Assembly (NCBI GenBank): GCA_964465065.1
Contig: CAYXHZ010000027.1
Location: forward strand, 1 to 37,968
DNA from: CAYMND01 sp964465065
Lineage (GTDB): Bacteria; Acidobacteriota; Aminicenantia; UBA2199
Direction of reading: 5' to 3'
Length of the DNA stretch: 37,968 bases
Under the pieces are notes generated by a model that saw only the letters and a program-made list of their open reading frames with translations, had not been told where the DNA came from and made no database searches. The position numbers and the translations under genes are program-made. Shown here one piece after another: positions 25,784 to 33,821 of this stretch; position 1 is the stretch's first letter; each line of letters opens with the position of its first letter.

Positions 25784-27066
25784 TCCGCCAGGTCGTCATC
25801 GGCTTTTGGATCCTTTTTTTGACCGGTTCCGCCGCGCTTTCGGCCCAGCAGGAATCCTTCCTGACGCGTTTTTCGGCGGAATCCTCGCCCTTGTCCCTGG
25901 CCTTGGGCGGACTGGGCGTTTCCCTGTTCTCTCGTGCCGACGGGATATTCCTCAATCCGGCTCTGGCCGCTTCGCTGAAAACTCCGGTACTGCAGTTCAA
26001 CCTCAACAGCGACACCATCCACGGGGAATGGCCGACACAGAGCGACAGCAAAACCGGTCGCAGCGTGGGCTACGAGCTGTCCGGCGACCAGCAGGGCGTC
26101 CGTTCGCTGCGGCTCGCCTACCCCTGGCGCTGGCAGGAATTGACGATCGCCCTCTGCGCGGGCTGGCAGCGTTCCATACCGTACGGGTACAGCGGCTACG
26201 GTCGGGATGCCTGGCTGGACGAGGAAAGCGACCCGCTGGGAACCGACACGATGGCTTACCAGGGCAAAGGGGCGCAGGACGCCCTTTGGCTGGGGGCCGC
26301 TCTGGCCTATCGTCAGGATTGGGGGATCGGAATCGGCCATACCTTATGGACCGGTTCAGGGGAATGGTGGCAGCGCTACGATTCGGATCTCGATGAGTTC
26401 AGCTCGATGAGTGGTCGGCGCGAGCAGATCAACGGTGGGTTCTGGACCATCGGCGCCTTTTTCCGACCGGCCGATATCGTGATGCTGACGGCTTCTTTGC
26501 AGAGCCGGACGCGTGGAAAGCTGATCTATGCGCTGTTCGATGACGAAGCGAGCGCCGAACGGAGCGCAGACGACCGGCTGACCGCATCGCTCAAGATTCC
26601 TGAAACCATCAGCTTCGGCTTTTGCCTCGGACCGGTGTCCAGAACCAGCCTGCATCTGGAATACTGCACGCAGTTATGGAGCCAGGCGGCGCTCACGGAT
26701 TACCCCTTGGCGACGATGTACCCGGCCATGGAGATCGGCCGTGACAGTCAAAAGAATTCGGTTCTCTTCTCGACCGGTCTCAGCCACAACCTGAGCGTCA
26801 ACCGGGTCCTGAGCTGCACTTTGGCGGCTTCTTTGGGCTGGGAACAGACGATTTTTGCCGATGACGCCGGAAAAGCCGTGGTATTGAAACGTATCGGTCT
26901 GGGAGTCGTCCTGCAGATCGGTCCCAGACTCAATCTGTCGCTGGCCTACCGCTCCAGCCGGGGCGATTGGCCCAAGAGCGGCCGTTTCGAAACGGACAGT
27001 TTCTTCAGCTATACCTTTTCCCGGTCGACACTGATGGTCGGCATCGAGCTCTTCCCTTTCCCGTAA
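25780..27066 (+). CDS. Predicted outer-membrane beta-barrel protein
   Basis: Starting at the ATG overlapping the ricT stop, the product has 428 residues. A signal peptide (MIRQVVIGFWILFLTGSAALSAQ) precedes a motif LALGGLGVSLFSRADGIFLNPALAA, like the N-terminus of FadL/PorV-type barrels (ALGG...NPA). Many amphipathic beta strands follow, ending in MVGIELFPFP with the hydrophobic C-terminal strand. It probably sits in the outer membrane as a transporter or a secretion or assembly component. Coupling with holB and ricT is unexplained. The same frame stays open upstream through ricT, but that part is a shadow. Confidence 0.75.
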   Translation: MIRQVVIGFWILFLTGSAALSAQQESFLTRFSAESSPLSLALGGLGVSLFSRADGIFLNPALAASLKTPVLQFNLNSDTIHGEWPTQSDSKTGRSVGYELSGDQQGVRSLRLAYPWRWQELTIALCAGWQRSIPYGYSGYGRDAWLDEESDPLGTDTMAYQGKGAQDALWLGAALAYRQDWGIGIGHTLWTGSGEWWQRYDSDLDEFSSMSGRREQINGGFWTIGAFFRPADIVMLTASLQSRTRGKLIYALFDDEASAERSADDRLTASLKIPETISFGFCLGPVSRTSLHLEYCTQLWSQAALTDYPLATMYPAMEIGRDSQKNSVLFSTGLSHNLSVNRVLSCTLAASLGWEQTIFADDAGKAVVLKRIGLGVVLQIGPRLNLSLAYRSSRGDWPKSGRFETDSFFSYTFSRSTLMVGIELFPFP

Positions 27067-27215
27067 TCCTGAACTATCGGTCATAAAAGAATATATTTCC
27101 CGAGCTGGGCTACGCATCCCGCAGCTCATGATGAAAAACAGTCCGCAGCAAATCGTTGAAAAAAATCGTATACACCGCAAAAAAGTTGACAAAACAAACA
27201 AAAGACACCAATTTT

Positions 27216-27331
27216 GTAACCGGCGATGAAAAGGCTTGTCGATCGCCGATAGGCGTACGGCCTCCGCGCTAAGAACGGCTTGATTGCCGAGCGGGTGTTT
27301 CTTAATCATGATGAATGAGGAGGATAAGGGC
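27216..27331 (+). ncRNA. Candidate structured 5' leader
   Basis: Before the ATG at 27332 lie three nested or adjacent helices. CGGCGAT (27221-27227) pairs with ATCGCCG (27242-27248). AGGC (27251-27254) pairs with GCCT (27260-27263). CCGC (27264-27267) pairs with GCGG (27291-27294) and encloses CGGC-TTGATT-GCCG (27276-27289). A TTGACA at 27186-27191 could be the -35, without a good -10. The ribosome site GGAGG (27319-27323) lies outside the helices. I cannot match it to a known riboswitch; the 3' half loosely recalls c-di-GMP-I RNAs but lacks their GCAAACC core. Confidence 0.35.
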
Positions 27332-27631
27332 ATGCGCTTAGGATTGTGTTCCGAAGGGGCTTGTTGTTTCAGCGGGCGGTATCAGCTTCTGTTTCAGGGA
27401 GAGATACTGTCCAGAAAGGAAAGCTTCGATGCCGGAAAGCCAGGGCTCGAAAACTGGAATCCTTTACAGGATGTCATGGAGAAAATCCGTCCCGGAAAAT
27501 TCGCCGTACTGTCCCAGGACCTTGATTTCGAAATCGCCAAACGGCAGATGAGAAAATTTCGCTCCCTGGGTATTGTCACCTACATCGAACCGATGGGCAA
27601 CGCCCTGACTTTTTCACGAACTTTTATCTGA
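27332..27631 (+). CDS. Small protein of unknown function
   Basis: The ATG at 27332 follows GGAGG by 8 bases, a much better start than the upstream frame opening at 27284. The 99-residue product has four segments: an N-terminal pair of cysteines (LCSEGACC), an amphipathic strand pair (YQLLFQGEILS), a helix and a strand (GIVTYIEPMG). No family is recognised. It is preceded by the structured leader, and the glycosyltransferase begins 97 bp after it with its own promoter. A regulatory link with polysaccharide synthesis is possible but unsupported beyond position. Confidence 0.6.
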   Translation: MRLGLCSEGACCFSGRYQLLFQGEILSRKESFDAGKPGLENWNPLQDVMEKIRPGKFAVLSQDLDFEIAKRQMRKFRSLGIVTYIEPMGNALTFSRTFI

Positions 27632-27665
27632 TCCGTCGTCTATCCGATCAACGGCCTGCGGCCAC

Positions 27666-27693
27666 TTGACCTTCCCGACAGTTCTGCTACAAT
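27666..27693 (+). promoter_or_regulatory. Sigma70 promoter of glycosyltransferase gene
   Basis: TTGACC (27666-27671), 16 bp, then TGCTACAAT with -10 TACAAT at 27688-27693 and a TGn extension. It lies 35 bp before the ATG at 27729. Confidence 0.7.
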
Positions 27694-27728
27694 ATCTTTT
27701 CTTAGCCATTGTTGAGGATGGAATCTCG

Positions 27729-29132
27729 ATGAATTACAAATCCAAAGATGTAGTCTATAAGATCTACTTTTTTTTATTGAAACTGTTCGTGATCGAAACG
27801 ATAACCATGGTCATCGTCTGGATCTGGCGCAATCCCGATGTACTCCGCAAAGGGCGAGAATTGCTGATGAACAACGATTGGGGAGTCCAGCTCATGCTGC
27901 TGGCTCTGCTGTTCGCCTCTTTTCACATTTTCATTCTGGGTTGGCGCCTGATTCTGTTTTTACGTTATCGATCGGTGGTCTCGGTCTCCGATGCCGAGCT
28001 GCCCCGGATCACCGTCGTGGTACCCGCTTACAACGAGGGCCAACACGTCTACAAGACCCTGGAAAGTCTCCTGGCCTCCGCTTACCCCGCGGACAGGATG
28101 ATGCTGGTGGCCGTCGACGACGGCAGTAAGGATGACACCTGGTCCTGGATCGAGAAAGCCTATCAGGAAAATCCGGACCGTATCCTGCCTTTGCGCCAGG
28201 AATGCAACCGCGGCAAGCGGCATGCCCTCTATCGGGGATTCCGTTCGGCGCCGGCCGATGTGTTCGTGACCGTGGACAGCGATTCGCTGGTCGAACCGGA
28301 CACCCTGCGCAACCTGGTCTCGCCGTTCGTCAGCGATAAACGGATTGGAGCCGTTGCCGGCAATGTCCGGGTGTCCAACAGTCGCAGCGGGGCCATTCCG
28401 ATGATGATGGATGCGGCCTTCGTTTTCAGCTTCGAATTCATCCGGGCCGGACAGAGTGTGATCAACACCGTGATGTGCACTCCCGGTGCCCTGTCGGCCT
28501 ACCGCGGCGATGTGCTGATGAAGGTGCTCAACGAATGGCTCAAACAGACCTTCATGGGCAAGCGGGCCAATATCGGCGAAGACCGGGCCATGACCAACCT
28601 GATCCTGCGCGAAGGGTATCTGACCCGTTTCCAGAAGTCGGCGCTGGTGTACACCGAAGTGCCCAACAAGTACCGCACCCTGTATAAGATGCTGTTGCGC
28701 TGGGCTCGCAGCAATGTTCGGGAGACCATCGCCATGAGTCGGTTCGTCTTCAAGGACTTCCGCAAAGAGGGCAAACTGGGCGCCCGGATCAATTTCATCG
28801 TCAACGGTCTGGTGCTATCCAAAGGTCAGCTTCTCTGGCTGGCTTCGATCGGTTACCTGATTTTCGACCCCAGCGGCCTGGGTATGAACTTTCTGCTGGG
28901 ACTGCTCATCGGCGCCACCATTCCCTCCCTGTTCTACATGCTCGTATACAGATCCAGCAACGGTCTGTATATCTACCTGTACACCCTGTACTGGTTTTTT
29001 TCGCTGTCCTGGATCACCCCGTTCGCCTTGATGACACCGCATGTATCCGGCTGGCTGACGCGCCAGGATCCCGAACCCAAAAGAAAGGGATTGAACTTTC
29101 TGGGCCGTTCAGCTCTTGAGAAAACGTCGTAA
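27729..29132 (+). CDS. Processive membrane glycosyltransferase family 2
   Basis: This 467-residue inner-membrane enzyme has membrane helices at about 11-33 and 52-79. A GT2 catalytic domain contains the first Asp motif VDDGS (129-133), the metal-binding DSD (183-185), the catalytic-base GED (283-285) and RWARSNVRE (324-332). At least three helices follow (about 355-438). This resembles hyaluronan, chitin and poly-GlcNAc synthases, with a variant of QxxRW (Met in place of Gln). It likely makes and exports a linear polysaccharide from a UDP-sugar. No partner genes for export or modification are adjacent. The start at 27729 is preceded by AGGATGG. Its 3' end overlaps ftsX by 24 bp, tail to tail. 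Confidence 0.86.
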   Translation: MNYKSKDVVYKIYFFLLKLFVIETITMVIVWIWRNPDVLRKGRELLMNNDWGVQLMLLALLFASFHIFILGWRLILFLRYRSVVSVSDAELPRITVVVPAYNEGQHVYKTLESLLASAYPADRMMLVAVDDGSKDDTWSWIEKAYQENPDRILPLRQECNRGKRHALYRGFRSAPADVFVTVDSDSLVEPDTLRNLVSPFVSDKRIGAVAGNVRVSNSRSGAIPMMMDAAFVFSFEFIRAGQSVINTVMCTPGALSAYRGDVLMKVLNEWLKQTFMGKRANIGEDRAMTNLILREGYLTRFQKSALVYTEVPNKYRTLYKMLLRWARSNVRETIAMSRFVFKDFRKEGKLGARINFIVNGLVLSKGQLLWLASIGYLIFDPSGLGMNFLLGLLIGATIPSLFYMLVYRSSNGLYIYLYTLYWFFSLSWITPFALMTPHVSGWLTRQDPEPKRKGLNFLGRSALEKTS

Positions 29133-30002
29133 GGAAATCAGCGACGAAAACAGTCCGATCAGGGTGCCCAGAATCACGATCCTGACGAAGAGAATCATCG
29201 GGATCCGCGACAGATCGATCATGCTTTTCACGGCATCGAATATCAGCGCGGCGGATATGGGGAACAATTTGAACAGGACGATCAGCAGGATACAGGCCGT
29301 AACTCCGCCGGTGAAGCCCATCACTGCCCCCTCGACAATGAACGGGAAACGGATGTAGGCGTCCGAGGCGCCGACCAGGCGGTAGAGTGCGATTTCGTCC
29401 TGACGGTATACGATGTTGATCTTGATCGTGTTGAAGATGATGAAGATCGATATGATGATCAGAATGGTGCTCAGAAACCAGCCGACGGCGTTGATGAAGC
29501 GGTTGACGGCCACCAGTTTGTCGGCCCATTCCAGATTCACTTGCTTGCTTTCCACGATGGCCAGGGCGGAAAGATCGTTGATCAGGGAAGTGATTTTACC
29601 CCGGTTTTCGACCTGGATGGGGTGAAAGGTGATCTGGAGCGACGCCGGAAATGGAGATTGCTCGAATTCGGCCAGTATGTATTTCAAATCGGGATACTGG
29701 AGACTGAAATCGCGCAGGGCCTGGTCCTGGGAGATGAAGACGACCTCTTTGACCAGTACGTTGCTTTTCAGACGGTTGGCGAGCTGCTGAATTTCGCTGA
29801 GACTGGCCTGACTCTGCAGGTAAAAGACGGCCTCGATGTTCTTGGAAAAGCGGTCGATGTAACTGTTGATCTGTTGGTTGACGAAGGTGAAGACGCCGAA
29901 GATCAGCAGTGAAAAGGCGATGACGCTCAGGGTGAGCAGGCTGACGATGCGGTTGCGGATGATATGGGTGATGCCGTTGCGCAATGCGCCTCTAATCAGC
30001 AT
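29109..30002 (-). CDS. ftsX: Cell division protein FtsX
   Basis: From the ATG at 30002, with GGGG upstream, the protein has 297 residues. It has an N-terminal helix (IVSLLTLSVIAFSLLIFGVF), then a periplasmic domain of about 130 residues with the FtsX pattern (NIEAVFYLQSQASLSEIQQL...QDQAL). Three C-terminal helices follow, with EIALYRLVGASDAYIRFPF between them. With FtsE it forms an ABC-type complex that activates peptidoglycan hydrolases at the septum. It overlaps ftsE by 11 bp. A GTG at 30020 is an alternative start. Confidence 0.92.
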   Translation of the reverse strand: MLIRGALRNGITHIIRNRIVSLLTLSVIAFSLLIFGVFTFVNQQINSYIDRFSKNIEAVFYLQSQASLSEIQQLANRLKSNVLVKEVVFISQDQALRDFSLQYPDLKYILAEFEQSPFPASLQITFHPIQVENRGKITSLINDLSALAIVESKQVNLEWADKLVAVNRFINAVGWFLSTILIIISIFIIFNTIKINIVYRQDEIALYRLVGASDAYIRFPFIVEGAVMGFTGGVTACILLIVLFKLFPISAALIFDAVKSMIDLSRIPMILFVRIVILGTLIGLFSSLISLRRFLKS

Positions 30003-30675
30003 TGGGCAACCCCCCTTCACGGTCCAGGACGATCTTGCCCTGGTCCAGCGATATGATCCGTTTGGGGAACATGTTCAGCAGGTGGCGATCGTGAGTCGCC
30101 AGAACGATGGTGATGCCGTTGGCGTTGATGCGTTCGAAAATATGAAATATCTCGATGGACAGCTCGGTGTCCAGGTTGCCGGTCGGTTCGTCGGCGATGA
30201 GGATTTTCGGGTTGGCGACGATGGCTCTGGCGATGGCCGCCCGCTGCTGTTCACCGCCGGACACGTGCATCGGATAATAATTCCGGCGATGACTCAGGCC
30301 GACCAGCGACAGCGACGAACTGACCCTTTTTTCGATGATGTTCTTCCGTTCTCCCCGCACCAGCAGGGGCAGGGCCACGTTTTCGTATATGGTCTGGCTG
30401 TTGATGAGCTTGAAATCCTGAAAGATGATGCCAATATCCCGGCGCAGTTTGTAAACGTCTTTTTTGCGGATCATGCTGATGTTGTTGGAATCGATCAGAA
30501 TCTGACCCTTGCTGGGCACTTCGTCCTTGTAGATCAGCTTGAGCAACGTCGTTTTTCCGGCGCCGGAAACTCCGGTCAGGAAAACGAAGTCTCCCTTTTT
30601 TATGGAGAAGGTGATGTCGTTGAGAACCCAGACGTTTTTTACGTACTGCTTGGAAACGTGATAAAACTCGATCAC
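29992..30675 (-). CDS. ftsE: Cell division ATP-binding protein FtsE
   Basis: This 227-residue ABC ATPase has Walker A GVSGAGKTT (35-43), a Q-loop in IIFQDFKL, signature VSGGEQQR (about 139-146), Walker B ILIADEPTG (about 158-166) and the H-loop ATHD. All catalytic residues are present. The DFKL after the Q-loop and the gene order with ftsX identify it as FtsE. Its start overlaps the transketolase C-terminal gene by 4 bp, so division and carbohydrate genes share an operon. Confidence 0.93.
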   Translation of the reverse strand: MIEFYHVSKQYVKNVWVLNDITFSIKKGDFVFLTGVSGAGKTTLLKLIYKDEVPSKGQILIDSNNISMIRKKDVYKLRRDIGIIFQDFKLINSQTIYENVALPLLVRGERKNIIEKRVSSSLSLVGLSHRRNYYPMHVSGGEQQRAAIARAIVANPKILIADEPTGNLDTELSIEIFHIFERINANGITIVLATHDRHLLNMFPKRIISLDQGKIVLDREGGLPNAD

Positions 30676-31610
30676 TGGCCTTTCATGATCGATCGCGCGG
30701 CGGCGACAATGTGGGCGGTATCGAGTCCGAAATGTTCGTACAGCTGCTCGGAATCGCCGGAACGTCCGAATTGTTCATTCATGCCTATCAGCCTGACCGG
30801 CAGGGGGTGATTCTGAACCGCCCATTCGGCGACAGCGCCTCCAAGTCCTCCATGAACGGAATGGTCTTCGACGGTGACCAGTCCCTTGCTTTTCTTAGCG
30901 TACTTCATCAGCAATTCTTCGTCAAGCGGCTTGATGGAACTCATGTTGAGAACCGCGGCCGGAATCTGAAAATCCCGGGCCAGCGTTTCGGCGGCGGAAA
31001 GGGCGACATGAACCATGGAGCCCATGGCGATCAGACTGATCATCTCGCCGTCGCGGATGACCGTGCCTTTTCCGGGAGCGAACGGAAAGCCCTGCGGGTG
31101 CAGGTCGGGGAGGTCCTGTCGGGTCAGGCGGATGAAAAAAGGTCCCGGTGTCCGGGCGGCGTAACGGATGGAAAAATCGGTTTCCTGGGCGTCGGCGGGA
31201 ACGATGATCCTCAGGTTGGGGAGGGTGCGGGCCAGGGCGACGTCCTCCAGAGTCTGGTGGGTGGCGCCGTCTTCGCCGACGCCCAGACCGGCATGGGTGC
31301 CGACCAGCTTGACGTTGGCCTGGTTGTAACAGACCGACTGCCGGACCTGATCGAAGGCGCGACCGATCAGAAAGACGCAGAAAGAACTGGCGAAAACCGT
31401 TTTGCCGGTCAAAGCCAGGCCGGCCGCCGTGGATATCATGTCCTGTTCGGAAAGGCCCATGTCGAAAAAGTGGTCCTTTATCTCTTTGGCGAAGGTCAGG
31501 GTCTTGGTGGATTTGGCCAGATCGGCATCCAGGACGATCAGTTCGGGGTCGTGACGGCCCAGTTCCAGCAAGGTTTTTCCGTACTGTCCGCGCAGGCTCG
31601 ATTTAGGCAT
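30672..31610 (-). CDS. Transketolase, C-terminal subunit
   Basis: This 312-residue protein corresponds to the pyrimidine-binding and C-terminal domains of transketolase. It contains GLSEQDMISTAAGLALTGK with the catalytic Glu that activates thiamine diphosphate, a THAGLGVGEDGATHQ loop, and the C-terminal DHSVHGGLGG. The ATG at 31610 follows AAGGAG and overlaps the N-terminal subunit gene by 8 bp, so the two subunits are made together in equal amounts. Split transketolases occur in many anaerobes and archaea. It transfers two-carbon units in the non-oxidative pentose phosphate pathway, although DXS-like enzymes are related. Confidence 0.9.
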   Translation of the reverse strand: MPKSSLRGQYGKTLLELGRHDPELIVLDADLAKSTKTLTFAKEIKDHFFDMGLSEQDMISTAAGLALTGKTVFASSFCVFLIGRAFDQVRQSVCYNQANVKLVGTHAGLGVGEDGATHQTLEDVALARTLPNLRIIVPADAQETDFSIRYAARTPGPFFIRLTRQDLPDLHPQGFPFAPGKGTVIRDGEMISLIAMGSMVHVALSAAETLARDFQIPAAVLNMSSIKPLDEELLMKYAKKSKGLVTVEDHSVHGGLGGAVAEWAVQNHPLPVRLIGMNEQFGRSGDSEQLYEHFGLDTAHIVAAARSIMKGQ

Positions 31611-32430
31611 TGGCCAACTCCTTGAGTGCGATTTCTTTTTCAGCGGGGGTGGGGGCGACACCGTGGAAATCGACCTGGTTTTCCATGAACGAAACCCCTT
31701 TTCCTTTGACTGTTTTGGCGATGATCATGGTCGGGCGGCAGAATTCGGTATGGAAAAGGCGGATCGCTTCGTGAATCTCGATCATGTTGTGGCCGTCGAT
31801 CTGCAGGACCTGCCAGCCGAAGGACTCCCACTTGCGGTCGATCGGCGCAATGTTTTTGATGTCGGAAACCTGGCCGTCGATCTGCAGATTGTTGTAATCC
31901 AGAAAGACGCACAAATTGGACACCTTGCGGAATCCGGCACTCATGGCGGCCTCCCAGATCTGTCCTTCCTGGGATTCACCGTCGCCGATCACGCAGAACA
32001 CGTTGCCCGGCTTGCCGGTCATTTTCAGACCCATGGCCATGCCGACGGCCATGGACAGACCTTGTCCGAGCGAACCGGTCGATGCCTCCACGCCGGGCGT
32101 GTCCAGCCGGTGCGGGTGGCCCTGCAGGTGAGAACCGATCTTGCGGAGGGTAAGCAGGTCCTGTTTGGGGAAGTAACCCCGTTCGGCCAGAACGGCATAG
32201 AGCGCCGGTGCCGCATGACCTTTGGACAGGATGAAACGGTCCCTGTCCTCCTTGTCGGGGCAGGCGGGATCGATATTCATTTCGTGGTAATACAGGTAGG
32301 CCAGGATGTCGGCGATGGACAACGAACCGCCGGGGTGTCCGGAGGCCGATTCGGCCAACATTTCGATGATCGATACCCGGAGTCTTCTGGCGATATCTTT
32401 GAGCTGGTCGGGATCAAAACGCTTGGGCAT
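31603..32430 (-). CDS. Transketolase, N-terminal (thiamine-diphosphate) subunit
   Basis: This 275-residue protein holds GHPGGS (31-36), SKGHAAPALY (69-78) and the thiamine-diphosphate/metal motif GDGES...(about 149-180) with Asn180 or Asn181 in DYNNLQIDG. These are the standard features of the PP-binding half of transketolase. GAGGGGG lies 8 bases before its ATG. It is followed directly by the C-terminal subunit and then ftsEX. The zinc-ribbon gene lies 88 bp upstream; that gap has a short hairpin (TGCTG-AAAA-CAGCA) and an AT-rich TATAGATAAT that may be a promoter. Confidence 0.92.
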   Translation of the reverse strand: MPKRFDPDQLKDIARRLRVSIIEMLAESASGHPGGSLSIADILAYLYYHEMNIDPACPDKEDRDRFILSKGHAAPALYAVLAERGYFPKQDLLTLRKIGSHLQGHPHRLDTPGVEASTGSLGQGLSMAVGMAMGLKMTGKPGNVFCVIGDGESQEGQIWEAAMSAGFRKVSNLCVFLDYNNLQIDGQVSDIKNIAPIDRKWESFGWQVLQIDGHNMIEIHEAIRLFHTEFCRPTMIIAKTVKGKGVSFMENQVDFHGVAPTPAEKEIALKELANA

Positions 32431-32518
32431 GGGAAAAACCCCCTCTAATTATCTATAAAATCAAGAATAAAGGGTGCGCTTGCTGTTTTCAGCAGTGCAG
32501 GCCGGATCATTTGCTTCT

Positions 32519-33256
32519 CTAGTCGTCCCGGGCGTTTCCGGAGTTTTTGGCCGTGAATACTTTGAAGAGAATTCTGCCGCAGTTTTCACAGACCTGAATA
32601 TCGCTCGAAGTGATCAGTTCGCTGAGGATCTGGGGGCGGATCATGACATTGCACACCCCGCAGAAATCGCTTTCCACCTTGGAGACCACTTTCCCGGCTT
32701 TCTTTACGAACAGGTTTTCGTAAATTTTCAGGAAAGGGGCCGGCACCTCGGCGTGAACGGTGACGCGGTTGCGGTTGGATTCCTCGATCACAGCCTCGAT
32801 TTCGGTGATCTGGCCTTTGAGGGCGGCGATTTTCTCGTTGTAACCGTCGGCGATTTTGGCAAACTCTGCTTGACTGTTGCTGACTTCTCCGGAAATCTCA
32901 TCGGTTTCGAGCATCTTTTCGATGATCTTTTCCTCGATCTTCTGGATGCTCTCCTCTTCGTAGCGGATTTCAGCCATGAAGCCCTGGTACTCTTTGTTGC
33001 TGGTGGCCTGATTCATTTGATCCTTGTACTTTTTGATCTTCTCTTTGATGAGCTGGATCTCTTTTTCGTACTTTTCGCGGGATTTCAGGTTTTCGGCCAG
33101 CTTGGCTTTGGATGCCTCAATCATTTCCTTTTTGCTGTCCCGTTCGTTTTCGATTTCACGGATCATTTGCGGGATCTGTTTGAGGCGGTTCTGATGCGAC
33201 TTAATGGCGTCATCCAGTTGCTGGAGACGAAAGAGCTTTTCGAGTCCTTCTTTCAA
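32519..33256 (-). CDS. Coiled-coil protein with C-terminal C4 zinc ribbon
   Basis: This 245-residue protein is an almost continuous antiparallel coiled coil (residues 1-165) containing the conserved turn NKEYQGFMAEI (87-97). A C-terminal zinc ribbon follows, with Cys199, Cys202, Cys223 and Cys226 (CGVC...CENCGRIL). This is the CT398/zf-RING_7 family, widespread in bacteria. It is thought to bind nucleic acid or partner proteins, and its role is not settled. It sits between the tRNA gene and the transketolase-ftsEX operon on the same strand. Confidence 0.85.
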   Translation of the reverse strand: MKEGLEKLFRLQQLDDAIKSHQNRLKQIPQMIREIENERDSKKEMIEASKAKLAENLKSREKYEKEIQLIKEKIKKYKDQMNQATSNKEYQGFMAEIRYEEESIQKIEEKIIEKMLETDEISGEVSNSQAEFAKIADGYNEKIAALKGQITEIEAVIEESNRNRVTVHAEVPAPFLKIYENLFVKKAGKVVSKVESDFCGVCNVMIRPQILSELITSSDIQVCENCGRILFKVFTAKNSGNARDD

Positions 33257-33278
33257 GGTTGTCCTCGCAGGAAAAATT

Positions 33279-33351
33279 TGGGTCTACCAGGATTCGAACC
33301 TGGAACCGACCGGTTATGAGCCGGAAGCTCTAGCCGTTGAGCTATAGACCC
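33279..33351 (-). tRNA. tRNA with CAU anticodon (Ile2 or Met)
   Basis: Read on the minus strand: a GGGTCTA/TAGACCC acceptor stem (7 bp), D-arm GCTC...GAGC, anticodon loop CTCATAA (anticodon CAU), and a T-arm CCAGG-TTCGAAT-CCTGG with GTTCGAAT-type consensus. The discriminator is A and CCA is not encoded. The top pair of the anticodon stem is U-U. The GGCTCATAACC anticodon arm is like the lysidine-modified tRNA-Ile(CAU) of Bacillus, but elongator tRNA-Met cannot be excluded. Confidence 0.93.
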
Positions 33352-33499
33352 AGGCAAGTTAGAGGGTATCAGAAGCTTTGAAAAATGTCAAGGAATGATG
33401 AGGGTTAACGGGAATTCTTTTTTAGACGCCCCTGTGGCTCGAAGCGAGACTTTTTTTAGCCGGCTTGGTATATTTGGAGATCAGGGTAAGGAGGTCATC

Positions 33500-33727
33500 A
33501 TGAACAGAGCACTGGACACGAAGAGTTTTCTCATCGGGTTTCTGCTGGCGCTGGTGATCGTGCTGCTGCTGGGAGCGGGGACTTCGCCGGCAGTACAGGA
33601 GGTGCGGGTCGTCGGCTTTTCGGGTCATGACTGCCTGCCGGTCACCGTGAAAGACGGCAGCCTGAAGGTGGAGCTCGTCGACGTCAAGTACGGTGTCGAG
33701 CTGCCGGTACTGCTCAAGGAAAGATGA
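33500..33727 (+). CDS. Small single-pass membrane protein
   Basis: The ATG at 33500 follows AAGGAGG by 5 bases, so I reject the longer frame from 33395. The 75-residue product has an N-terminal membrane helix (SFLIGFLLALVIVLLLGAG, about residues 9-27). A short periplasmic beta-rich part follows (VQEVRVVGFSGHDCLPVTVKDG...). One Cys is present but no lipobox. The function is unknown; a role in envelope or membrane stress would be a guess. An imperfect hairpin with a T run (GCTCG-AAG-CGAG, then T7) lies upstream. Confidence 0.6.
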   Translation: MNRALDTKSFLIGFLLALVIVLLLGAGTSPAVQEVRVVGFSGHDCLPVTVKDGSLKVELVDVKYGVELPVLLKER

Positions 33728-33780
33728 ACTCTTGAAAAAATTCTGAATCGAGAGCCATCCGTTCCGCTTGACCCGGTTTG

Positions 33781-33789
33781 TGGTACAAT
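33781..33789 (+). promoter_or_regulatory. Extended -10 promoter element upstream of helicase
   Basis: TGGTACAAT (TG-n-TACAAT) lies 33 bp before the helicase ATG. The only TTGACC nearby (33768) is too close to be a -35. Confidence 0.4.
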
Positions 33790-33821
33790 CCCTTTTACGG
33801 CTCGTAACCGAGGGGGTGATA

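Noticed and set aside
27216..27331. c-di-GMP-I (GEMM) riboswitch
   Set aside because: Only loose resemblance in the 3' half. The conserved GCAAACC and tetraloop-receptor elements are missing, so only an unidentified leader is called.
33434..33458. Possible rho-independent terminator upstream of the small membrane gene
   Set aside because: The stem GCTCG-AAG-CGAG is very short and it is unclear what transcript it would end.
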